Part shown: positions 44,245 to 51,656 of the stretch, piece after piece
Layout: every line of letters starts with the position of its first letter
How positions within the stretch are numbered: position 1 is the first letter of the stretch
NCBI GenBank assembly: GCA_003214235.1
Contig: QCLW01000005.1
Coordinates: forward strand, 1-51,656
Reading direction: 5' to 3'
Origin: Prochlorococcus sp. AG-418-F16
Lineage (GTDB): Bacteria > Cyanobacteriota > Cyanobacteriia > PCC-6307 > Cyanobiaceae
DNA: 51,656 nucleotides
Notes under the pieces: generated by a model
The model's input: only the letters and a program-made list of their open reading frames with translations
The model's database searches: none
Told to the model about the DNA's origin: nothing
Translations under genes and position numbers: made by a program

Positions 44245-45747
44245 ATGAATAAAATTTCAAATTTTCTTTCAAAAGAAAAAATATTTTTTTTAATTCTTTC
44301 AATAAATATATTTGCTCTACTAACTACCTTATCTAATACTTATACAGATGGATATAATTTAAGACAGGCTCAAACTGCAATTTTTGCAAGAAATATTTTT
44401 TATGACAACTTTAATATTTTTCCAACTAGACTTACATTTTTTGCTCCTAATGATGGAAATATAATTTTTGAATTCCCTTTTATACATTTTTTAACAGCTT
44501 TAACCTATAAATTATTCCCAATATCTGAAATCAATGGGAGAATTATAAATCTATTTTTTTACATATTTAATGGATTTTTATTTTTTAAAATACAGAAATT
44601 AATTTTCAGAAATGATATCGCTAATATTACATCTTCATTATATATATCATCTCCATTAATTCTATATTTAGGTCACGCATATATGCCCGAGACTTCAATG
44701 ATGACATTTTATTTATTGTCATATTATTTTTTTATAAAAAATAAAAATATTCCTAATAAAAAAAATGAAATACTAATGTTTATTTCCTTAGCTATTGCAC
44801 CAATTTTAAAACCACCTGCAGGAATTTTGTTCTTACCAATATTTATGGATTATTTAAATGAATCAAAATTTCTAGAAATTATAAAAAAATCCATCCCATT
44901 TTTTATCTGTGCTTTACCACTAATTTCTTGGATGATCTATGGCTACTTAGTAAATTCCTCTGAACTAAGTTCAGGTTCTAATTGGAATTGGGTGAATATA
45001 TTATCTGGGAAAGGTTCTCTAATTGAGACATGGATTGATATTAATTTCTATAAAAATATATTATTTTATTTTTTAATTCAACATTTAAATCCTTTAACTT
45101 TTCTTTTATCAATCTATGGAATATTAAATAATTTTCGCTCAAAAAATAAAATCACAGAATTTCATTTGAATTGGCTTTTTGCTAATTTATTATTTCTATT
45201 TATTTTTGCTGGAGCGAATAAAGGCCACCCTTATTATCAAATATTTTTTATTCCTAATTTGATTTTTTTCATTGGTTTAGCAATTAAAAATATAGATAAA
45301 TCTACCATTAACAAAAAAATTATTATTGGTTTTTCTATTTTTATCAATTTATTTTTATCAATTTCTGTTTTTATTTATGGTAGTAGTGAAAAACTAAGAA
45401 TTTCAAATATTAATGAATTTAAAAAGGTGGTATCTAGTAATATTGAAATAAATAAAAAATTACCTAAAGAATACATTCTTTATTCCCACAAAGGTTTAGC
45501 TTCCCCTCCTGTTTATACTTACTATGCTGATAGCTATAGCAAACTTTATTCTGTTGAATCAGATGATTTATTAAAGCTAAAAAATGAAATAAAAACTGGA
45601 GCAAAATATATTTTCTTCATTAATACTTCATATGGTGATACCATAAAAATTCTCAAAAATAATAAAAAAGTTTTTAATTGGTTAAAAACAAATCAAGAGA
45701 AATTATATGAATCAGAAAGTTTAATATTATATAAGTTAAAAAATTAA
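44245..45747 (+). CDS. GT-C (PMT/ArnT-like) membrane glycosyltransferase
   Basis: A 500-residue protein with 10-12 helices. It opens with a helix, then a periplasmic loop TYTDGYNLRQAQTAIFARNI (Asp motif plus Arg-Gln as in PMT_2 members) and FFAPNDGNIIFEFPFIHF. The C-terminal soluble domain is about 130 residues. It should add a sugar from a polyprenyl-linked donor in the periplasm. A 215-base AT-rich gap without a readable gene precedes it. The substrate is unknown. Confidence 0.8.
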   Translation: MNKISNFLSKEKIFFLILSINIFALLTTLSNTYTDGYNLRQAQTAIFARNIFYDNFNIFPTRLTFFAPNDGNIIFEFPFIHFLTALTYKLFPISEINGRIINLFFYIFNGFLFFKIQKLIFRNDIANITSSLYISSPLILYLGHAYMPETSMMTFYLLSYYFFIKNKNIPNKKNEILMFISLAIAPILKPPAGILFLPIFMDYLNESKFLEIIKKSIPFFICALPLISWMIYGYLVNSSELSSGSNWNWVNILSGKGSLIETWIDINFYKNILFYFLIQHLNPLTFLLSIYGILNNFRSKNKITEFHLNWLFANLLFLFIFAGANKGHPYYQIFFIPNLIFFIGLAIKNIDKSTINKKIIIGFSIFINLFLSISVFIYGSSEKLRISNINEFKKVVSSNIEINKKLPKEYILYSHKGLASPPVYTYYADSYSKLYSVESDDLLKLKNEIKTGAKYIFFINTSYGDTIKILKNNKKVFNWLKTNQEKLYESESLILYKLKN

Positions 45748-45838
45748 TTTTAGAAGTTTTTGTTATGTAGAAAGCTGAAAATTATTTTTTAAAATCAATT
45801 ACAAATTTTATTATTAATATATTTTAGATCTAGATAAT

Positions 45839-46588
45839 TCAAAAATAATCTGGAATTGATTTTACCTTCCATATTGATAAAACCTTATCTGAAAATTTGT
45901 TATCTGACTCAGTACAATTCTCTATAACATTTTCGATAGGATCAGGAAAGTTAAAAGGAGGTTTGCAGAGATTTATTGTTCTCCATGAACCAGTAGGGAT
46001 ATTTATATTTGAACCTGTTTCTAAAAAATTTGTTGTCATAAGATATTTGAATTTCGACCTTTTAATATTTTTTAATGCTTGAAAAATATCCTCAAAAGAA
46101 AAATGAACTAAGCAATCTCTACAGAAAAGCAAATCAGAGTAAGGAAGATCATTTGAAATAAGGTCTAAATTCTTAAATTTTATATTTTCACTACTAAATT
46201 TCTTAATATTATTATCAACTAAATCTGAAACTATATCTGCTCCTATATAGTCTAAATCTTTAAAATCATATTCTTTCATCCAATAAAAATCACCACATGG
46301 CAGATCTAAAATACTTTTAATTTGATATTTTCTAACAACATTTGGTAATTCTCTCAAAATATTTTTCGTTTGTTTTATATTAGATCCTGAACCAGAATAG
46401 GACTCCTTATCACCCCATTTATTGTTTTTATAAATGTCAGTAAATATATCTTTGTTGGAGCCAGAGAAATTTTCTAAAATTGTATTAATTAAAATAATAT
46501 AAATCTGACGAACTATTTTATAAATAAATTTGTTCTTTTTAATTAATAATTTAAGATTATCTTTCAGGAAAGATATATATATTTTCAT
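45839..46588 (-). CDS. Class I SAM-dependent methyltransferase
   Basis: A 249-residue enzyme. An N-terminal family motif (ESYSGSGSNIKQTKNILREL) precedes SAM motif I SILDLPCGDFYWMKEYDF, then YIGADIVSDLVDNN (motif II acidic residue) and LLFCRDCLVHFSFEDI. This type is common in capsule and O-antigen clusters. It is a candidate for the methyl step of an O-methyl phosphoramidate or a sugar O-methyl group; which cannot be read. It is divergent from the P-loop kinase gene. Confidence 0.82.
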   Translation of the reverse strand: MKIYISFLKDNLKLLIKKNKFIYKIVRQIYIILINTILENFSGSNKDIFTDIYKNNKWGDKESYSGSGSNIKQTKNILRELPNVVRKYQIKSILDLPCGDFYWMKEYDFKDLDYIGADIVSDLVDNNIKKFSSENIKFKNLDLISNDLPYSDLLFCRDCLVHFSFEDIFQALKNIKRSKFKYLMTTNFLETGSNINIPTGSWRTINLCKPPFNFPDPIENVIENCTESDNKFSDKVLSIWKVKSIPDYF

Positions 46589-46741
46589 TGCAATAATTAA
46601 ACTATAGAGAAATTAAATACTAATGATTAAATTTTACCAAAGTTTATTTAGATCTTACTCTCTTTAATAAAATTATTTAATCTTACCATTTCGCAAAAAT
46701 TGTTTTAATCTAAAGTAAAATAAAAAACACATAAGCTCTTT

Positions 46742-47425
46742 ATGAAGGGAATCGTAGTTATAGAGATTCTAGGGATATCTGGTTCAGGCAAGACCTATTA
46801 CTATAACTTAATTAAAGATCAGTTAGAAAAACAGCTCATAAAAAAAAATAAATTTTTTACAACTAATAAGTCTATTAATCTGTTATCTACCATAATAATA
46901 GAAATAATAACACTACCTAAAAATATATTTTTATTACTCTCAATATTTGATTATTTTATTGATATTGAGCATAAAAAAAACTTGAAATCATTATTTAAAA
47001 GGTTTTTTAAAATATATAGAGTTTATTTTAATTCTAGGATTCATAAAATATTTATTAATAAATTAATGATAATTGAATCCATAACGCATCTATCAATTAA
47101 TTCAAATAAAAAAGATCCTAAAATATTCCTTGAAACTTTAAGAAAATTATATAGAACAGATAAGGTTGTATTTTTATATTTAGATTCTGATATTGATCTA
47201 TCTTTAGAAAGGATGAAACTAAGAGGCGATAATCTTGAGAAATTATATTATTCAAGGTTAAGAAGATATAAAATGTCTTCAGTATTTCATAAAAATCTTT
47301 TGTCAGAAACAAACAATACCACTAAAAATGGTAGGGTAATTTCTAATTTATATATGAATTCAAAGTTAAATCAGAAAAAAATTTATAAAGAAATAAAAAA
47401 CTGGTTAAAAAGTTTATCTCCTTAA
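46742..47425 (+). CDS. P-loop nucleotide kinase-like protein
   Basis: A 227-residue protein. The Walker A GISGSGKT is at residues 11-18, and VVFLYLDSDIDLSLERMKLR with the following GDN resembles the lid-side Arg motif of thymidylate and related NMP kinases. The central part is helical and very AT-rich. It is not a clear APS kinase. Possible roles are a nucleotide kinase or a sugar kinase for the island; a counterpart of the C. jejuni CDP-phosphoramidate kinase Cj1415 is possible but unsupported by sequence. Confidence 0.6.
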   Translation: MKGIVVIEILGISGSGKTYYYNLIKDQLEKQLIKKNKFFTTNKSINLLSTIIIEIITLPKNIFLLLSIFDYFIDIEHKKNLKSLFKRFFKIYRVYFNSRIHKIFINKLMIIESITHLSINSNKKDPKIFLETLRKLYRTDKVVFLYLDSDIDLSLERMKLRGDNLEKLYYSRLRRYKMSSVFHKNLLSETNNTTKNGRVISNLYMNSKLNQKKIYKEIKNWLKSLSP

Positions 47426-47696
47426 AATCATTTTTAGAGATATAAGAAATTGTCTTTAATCTATAAATTAAAATAAATAAAAATTATTGTTCTTTAAATT
47501 CATATTATTAGCTTATATTTTAAGGAAATTAAAATTATAATTTTCTTAAAGTAAAAAGTTTTATTTTTGTAACTTTAAATATATTTTTGATTAATATTTT
47601 TGTAGATAATTAATTCTTTATTTAAAATCTTAAGTAATTAAGACAAATAAAATTAAAAATCCTAAATTTAAAGTATTAAAAATAATATTACCAATC

Positions 47697-48554
47697 TTGC
47701 TATTGGTTTTTCTATATAAATATTCCTATATATCTCTTGATCCAATAAAATCTATTTTTTATTTTGGAGACTTGAAACTAATATTGCTGATTACTTTCTT
47801 AAGCTTTTCCTGTTCATTTTTCTTATACTTAAGATTTTTATATTGTTTGAATATATATCGATTAAAATTAAATATTTTTAATTTAATTGAAGTCAATTCT
47901 CAAGCTTATAGTTACGCAAGCTTTGTTCCTGGACAACTTGGAATAGATGCATGGAGGATCGGGAAATTAAGAAAATTAGATTATACAAAATTCAAAACCA
48001 AGCTTGTAAAGTCAACCATACTTGAGAAAGTAATGGCAATATTAAGCCAAATTTTTGTTTTATTTTTTTTTATAATCAATAATTCCTTTTATCGATTTCT
48101 TCTATTACTATTCACTATTGTAATTATTTATTTAATAAACTTTTTATCTAAAGAAATAGGATTTAAATTCAATTCTATAAAAAAATTTACAGGTAATTTT
48201 AACTTTAGAAACATTTCATTCTTGTTTTTAATATGTGTTATTGCTAATTTAATTTCTTGCTACCTAATAAAATGTATCGCGATTACTTTTATGATGGACT
48301 ACTCATTAAAGGTTATGTCGATATCTTCAATTTTATCTAATATCGTTGGAGTAATACCAATATCTCCAAATGGATTAGGTATTTCAGAATTTGTATTTTC
48401 AGAAATTACACAAAATATTTCAAATTCAAATTCAAATAATGCAATTGCCACTATTTATTTTTGTTATAGAATATTAAATCTATCTACCCATTTTTTAATA
48501 TATTTTACTACTAAAGCAATAAAAATAATAAAAGGAAGAAACACATTCCTTTAG
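47697..48554 (+). CDS. YbhN/UPF0104-type (lysylphosphatidylglycerol synthase TM-like) membrane protein
   Basis: A polytopic protein of 285 or more residues. ASFVPGQLGIDAWRIGKLRK is the hallmark (P-G-x-x-G-x-D-x-x-R) of the LPG synthase TM/YbhN family, and the late PISPNGLGISEFVF is also typical. The TTG at 47697 cuts the first helix short. The frame is open back to 47634 and would add KFKVLKIILPIL, so a rare start codon (ATT 47637 or similar) may be the true one. It is likely a flippase-related or lipid-handling protein of the island. Confidence 0.72.
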   Translation: MLLVFLYKYSYISLDPIKSIFYFGDLKLILLITFLSFSCSFFLYLRFLYCLNIYRLKLNIFNLIEVNSQAYSYASFVPGQLGIDAWRIGKLRKLDYTKFKTKLVKSTILEKVMAILSQIFVLFFFIINNSFYRFLLLLFTIVIIYLINFLSKEIGFKFNSIKKFTGNFNFRNISFLFLICVIANLISCYLIKCIAITFMMDYSLKVMSISSILSNIVGVIPISPNGLGISEFVFSEITQNISNSNSNNAIATIYFCYRILNLSTHFLIYFTTKAIKIIKGRNTFL

Positions 48555-48584
48555 TTTACCTTTTTTTTATAAAAATTATTAAAT

Positions 48585-49601
48585 CTAAATTAATTTTTCT
48601 TTTATAAAATCTACTTTCATTAGTAAATCTATAACCTCATCAACTCCAAGTCTTTTCGCATTATGTGAAGTGTAATCTGAGATGCTTGCTAAATCAATTG
48701 ATCCCTCAGCAAAATAACTATTGTAATTTAAGCCTCTATCATCTATTGGAATAATAAAATGTTTATCAGTTTCTTTTACCCTTAATATTTCTTCTCTAGA
48801 AAGCAATGACTCATAAAGTTTTTCTCCATGTCTTGTACCAATAATTTTAATTTCATTTTTAGCATTAAATATTTTTAATAAAGCCAATGCAAGAGTTTTG
48901 ATTGTGGAAGCAGGTGATTTTTGTACAAGAATATCTCCATTTTCTCCTTTTTCAAATGCATGCATTACCAACTCCACAGATTCATCTAGCGTCATTAAAA
49001 ATCTCGTCATACTGGGATCTGTAATTGTTAATGGTTTATTTTCTTGAATCAATCTGACAAATAGAGGAATTACAGATCCCCTAGAAGCCATTACATTACC
49101 GTATCTAGTCGCACAAAAGACTGTATTCGATGCTGCTTTTATTCTAATCTTAGCAGTCATCAATTTCTCCATAAGCCCTTTTGTCATTCCCATAGCATTA
49201 ATCGGATAAACTGCCTTGTCAGTACTTAATAAGACCACTTTCTTAACATCACAATCAATAGCAGCATTCAACACATTTTCAGCACCAAGAATGTTTGTTT
49301 TTATTGCTTCTAAAGGATAAAACTCACATGAAGGTACTTGCTTTAAAGCAGCCGCATGAAAAATATAATCAACCCCTTTAAAAGATTGTTTAAGAGTCTG
49401 ATAAGACCTTATATCGCCTAAAACAAATCTTAATTTTTGATTGTTATATTTTAATCTCATTGACTCTTGTTTCTTTTCATCTCTACTAAAAATAGTTATC
49501 TCTCCTATATCAGTATCTAAAAACTTTTGCATCACTGTTTCTCCAAAAGAACCAGTTCCACCAGTTATTAGTAATCTCCTCTGTGACAGAGAGTTAATCA
49601 T
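48585..49601 (-). CDS. UDP-GlcNAc 4,6-dehydratase/5-epimerase, CapE/WbjB type
   Basis: A 338-residue SDR. The NAD loop GGTGSFG is at residues 14-20. The active site is VLLSTDKAVYPINAMGMTKG, where Met replaces the usual catalytic Tyr before the Lys, the feature that sets CapE/WbjB/FnlA apart from FlaA1/PseB. FCATRYGNVMASRGSVIPLF and ITDPSMTRFLMTLDESVEL confirm the family. It is the first step to UDP-L-FucNAc, L-RhaNAc or L-QuiNAc and is paired with the RmlD-like reductase next to it. Confidence 0.9.
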   Translation of the reverse strand: MINSLSQRRLLITGGTGSFGETVMQKFLDTDIGEITIFSRDEKKQESMRLKYNNQKLRFVLGDIRSYQTLKQSFKGVDYIFHAAALKQVPSCEFYPLEAIKTNILGAENVLNAAIDCDVKKVVLLSTDKAVYPINAMGMTKGLMEKLMTAKIRIKAASNTVFCATRYGNVMASRGSVIPLFVRLIQENKPLTITDPSMTRFLMTLDESVELVMHAFEKGENGDILVQKSPASTIKTLALALLKIFNAKNEIKIIGTRHGEKLYESLLSREEILRVKETDKHFIIPIDDRGLNYNSYFAEGSIDLASISDYTSHNAKRLGVDEVIDLLMKVDFIKEKLI

Positions 49602-49640
49602 ATTTATTTATGAAACCTTTATTAAGGAAATTCTAGCAAA

Positions 49641-50495
49641 TCAACTAAAAGCTTTCATTCGTTCTATCATCAATTGCCATTCTTCTTGGACGAAACCAGT
49701 TGCAGAAACAAATTTATTACAATTTAAAGTTCTATCTACTTTAATAGATTCATCTTCTAATATTTTTTTATTAAGACAATAAACTTCATTAATAAGCATT
49801 AATAAATTCAGTTTATTGATTGGCTTAGAAGACAAATTATAAATATCATTTTTGATATTTTTTTTGATAATTGACTCAAATATTATTCTTGACAATTCTA
49901 TGGTAGGGAAACCAGAAAACCATGCATGACTATAACCATAAACTATTTCATCAGAGGATCTAAACCACTCAAAAAGTCCCTTAGAGGTATTTATTTCAGG
50001 TCCAATAATAGAAGTTCTTATAGTCATCGCATTATTGTTTGATACCTCTCCTAACAACTTACTTCTACCATAAAAATCTAATGGATCTGGAATATCCTTC
50101 TCTGTGTAATTACCTTTATTTCCAGAATAAACACAATCAGTACTAATATGTATTAACCTTGCTCCCATTTCACCACAATAATCAGAAAGCAAATGTGGAA
50201 GTAAGCTATTTACATGAATAGATTTAGAAAAGTTTTTTGATTCATCTTTTTGCTTTATAAGACCAAGACAATTTATACAAAAATCAGGTTTAAATTCTTT
50301 AATAGCATTCCAAGCACTTTCAGGATTAAACGCATCAACTAAAAATTTTGCTTCTCTTCCAAATGTTTTTTTACAAATTTCTTGTTTCCTTTCATCTCTG
50401 GCAGTGAATTCAATCTTTATATATTTCTGAGATTGTAAGTATTTAACTAGAGTATGACCAAGCATACCTGTTGATCCAAAAACTAATATTTTCAT
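49641..50495 (-). CDS. RmlD-like NDP-4-keto-sugar reductase
   Basis: A 284-residue SDR with the NAD(P) loop FGSTGMLG (6-13), LIHISTDCVYSGNKGNYTE, and DPLDFYGRSKLLGEV (Tyr-x-x-x-Lys), all typical of RmlD. It lacks the C-terminal cupin of CapF/WbjC. Located 39 bases upstream of the CapE-like gene, it probably reduces the 4-keto group of UDP-2-acetamido-2,6-dideoxy-L-hexulose, as WbvR does in the L-RhaNAc/L-QuiNAc route. A dTDP-rhamnose role is less likely because rmlABC are absent here. Confidence 0.85.
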   Translation of the reverse strand: MKILVFGSTGMLGHTLVKYLQSQKYIKIEFTARDERKQEICKKTFGREAKFLVDAFNPESAWNAIKEFKPDFCINCLGLIKQKDESKNFSKSIHVNSLLPHLLSDYCGEMGARLIHISTDCVYSGNKGNYTEKDIPDPLDFYGRSKLLGEVSNNNAMTIRTSIIGPEINTSKGLFEWFRSSDEIVYGYSHAWFSGFPTIELSRIIFESIIKKNIKNDIYNLSSKPINKLNLLMLINEVYCLNKKILEDESIKVDRTLNCNKFVSATGFVQEEWQLMIERMKAFS

Positions 50496-50630
50496 TTTTT
50501 ACTACTACTACAGTAAATTTCTTGATTTAAATTTGATATTTATTAATAATACATCATATATTATATAGATATTATTTAGATTTTTTTTTGAAAAGAAATC
50601 TAAAAAGCAAAAATTCGAAGTAATAAAATT

Positions 50631-51383
50631 ATGGATTATGATCTAAAAGAACAAATGGATAAAAAAGATTTATTAAAAACAAGTTTTTGCTTAATTGTCC
50701 CAATGTTTAATGAAGAAAGTAATGTTGATGAATGCGTAAAAAGCCTATGTAAGTTTCTTAATAATTTAGATTTAAGGTGCGAATTATTAGTGGTTGATGA
50801 TGGAAGCAAAGATAAGACTTCATCCAAACTATACGAATTAAAAAAAGAATTTAAAAATCTTAATGTCGAGACTCATAAAGCAAATAAAGGATACGGTGTT
50901 GCCAATAGAACTGGTGCTTCCTATGCTTTATCAAAAGGATATAAATATGTTCTATATATGGACTCAGACTTAACTCAAGATCCAAAATATATTTATGATT
51001 TTATAGATCTAATGAAAAAAGATATAGATTTGATAAAAGCGACAAGATATTCTGACGGAGGTGGAACAAATGGAGTTACATTCCAAAGAAAAATTATTTC
51101 ATTAGGGGGCAACTTTATTGCTAAATTTTTTATGCGACTTCCAATATCTGATTACACAAATGGATTTAGAGCTATAAAAGCTAAACTACTTGATGGTATT
51201 GATTTTGAAGAGAATAATTTTGCTTATTTAATTGAAGAGGTTAAGAAAGTATCCAAATATGCTAAAAGCTTTGGGGAAGTACCCTATACATTAACAGTAA
51301 GAGCAAATTCTCACTCAAAATCTAAGTTTGTTTACTCAACGAGTGTATATTTTTCATATTTAAAATGGATATTTAAAGGATGA
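50631..51383 (+). CDS. Glycosyltransferase family 2, dolichol-phosphate-mannose-synthase-like
   Basis: A 250-residue GT-A enzyme. CLIVPMFNEESNVDECVKSL, LLVVDDGSKDKTSSKL and YVLYMDSDLTQDPKYI (Asp-x-Asp) are followed by the acceptor-side TNGFRAIKAKLL. No membrane helices are appended. DPMS-like enzymes load a sugar on polyprenyl phosphate, which would feed the GT-C transferases found in this window. It overlaps the next gene by the ATGA start/stop arrangement. Confidence 0.9.
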   Translation: MDYDLKEQMDKKDLLKTSFCLIVPMFNEESNVDECVKSLCKFLNNLDLRCELLVVDDGSKDKTSSKLYELKKEFKNLNVETHKANKGYGVANRTGASYALSKGYKYVLYMDSDLTQDPKYIYDFIDLMKKDIDLIKATRYSDGGGTNGVTFQRKIISLGGNFIAKFFMRLPISDYTNGFRAIKAKLLDGIDFEENNFAYLIEEVKKVSKYAKSFGEVPYTLTVRANSHSKSKFVYSTSVYFSYLKWIFKG

Positions 51384-51656
51384 ATAAAAATATCAATAAA
51401 AATCTTAAATGTAGATTCTGCTCATCAAGTAAAATTACTCAAATAATTGATTTTGGAGATGTTGGCTTGGCAGGTGCTTTTTTGCTGCCTGAAAATTTTC
51501 CACTTGAAAAAAAATATCCTCAACAACTATATTTTTGCGAAGATTGTTATTTGTTACAAATAATAAATAAGGTAGAAGCAAAATTATTATTTAAGGATTA
51601 TTTTTATTTTTCTTCTGCAATTTCAACTTTAAGAAAGCATTTCAGAGAATATGCAG
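51380..51656 (+). CDS. Sugar C-methyltransferase-like protein (partial, cut by window end)
   Basis: The first 92 residues of a protein that runs off the right edge. A putative zinc-binding N-domain has Cys pairs at CRFCSS and CEDCY, with the family spacing IIDFGDVGLAGAFLLPE between them. This is the N-terminal Methyltransf_13-type region of NDP-sugar C-methyltransferases (TylCIII/NovU-like). The start ATG at 51380 overlaps the previous stop. The SAM domain would lie beyond the window. Confidence 0.8.
   Translation, partial: MNKNINKNLKCRFCSSSKITQIIDFGDVGLAGAFLLPENFPLEKKYPQQLYFCEDCYLLQIINKVEAKLLFKDYFYFSSAISTLRKHFREYA

Larger units (their letters stand above)
23981..51656. other. Surface-polysaccharide genomic island (continues beyond the right edge)
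   Basis: From the tRNA-Arg to the window end, almost every gene makes, transfers, exports or decorates a surface glycan. The region has frequent strand switches, very AT-rich genes, a decayed sugar gene at 26492-26790, and no housekeeping gene. This fits the hypervariable polysaccharide islands known in Prochlorococcus and other marine picocyanobacteria, usually seen as phage-defence or grazing-related variation. I see no integrase or right-hand attachment site in the window. Confidence 0.65.

Noticed and set aside
47520-47549. AT-only hairpin in the 271-base gap after the P-loop kinase
   Set aside because: An 11-bp stem with one G-U pair but almost no GC pairs; expected by chance in this DNA and too weak for a terminator call. 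Nothing else is readable in the gap.

Overview
The window looks like a piece of a high-light-adapted Prochlorococcus chromosome. The evidence is very AT-rich DNA, tightly packed genes with few Shine-Dalgarno sites, a Pcb-type chlorophyll a/b light-harvesting protein, flavodoxin, Ycf46-like and DUF2808 proteins, and the cyanobacterial rpmH-rnpA-yidC-serS-rseP-rpsN-pnp gene order. The species call is inference from these features; no database search was possible.

Layout. (1) 1-6318: small and accessory genes, including a methyltransferase-like protein, an iron-stress-type pair (flavodoxin isiB followed by a pcb gene with a strong terminator), a peroxiredoxin-like protein, a SemiSWEET, an AEC permease whose first helix needs a non-ATG start, and a small ribbon-helix-helix-like protein. 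(2) 6315-10181, minus strand: an ArnT-like GT-C transferase, a GT4 glycosyltransferase and a DMT permease. (3) 10233-23007: core housekeeping genes (sppA, aroH, rpmH, rnpA, yidC, ycf46-like, serS, rseP, rpsN, pnp, cysQ, rsmI). (4) 23016-23907: an HTH protein and tRNA-Arg(TCT). (5) 23981-51656: a long surface-polysaccharide island that continues past the right edge.

The island holds an O-antigen ligase/polymerase, a WecA-like initiating transferase, a decayed UDP-glucuronate decarboxylase-type gene, several GT2/GT4/GT-C transferases, a TagF-like transferase and an ABC exporter. It also holds a CDP-3,6-dideoxyhexose route (rfbF, rfbG, a His-type rfbH-like dehydratase and an SDR reductase) and a CapE/RmlD-type pair for a UDP-N-acetyl-6-deoxy-L-hexosamine.

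The most interesting part is 34056-38496. Three genes overlapping by 4 bp each encode a PEP-synthase-like kinase fused to an extra nucleotidyltransferase-like domain, a class I glutamine amidotransferase-type hydrolase, and a LicC-like cytidylyltransferase. This is the same enzyme set used by Campylobacter jejuni (Cj1418, Cj1417, Cj1416) to make cytidine diphosphoramidate for capsule phosphoramidate. I infer that this cyanobacterium may decorate its surface glycan with phosphoramidate. A sulfotransferase-like protein, a P-loop kinase and a methyltransferase nearby are candidates for the later steps.
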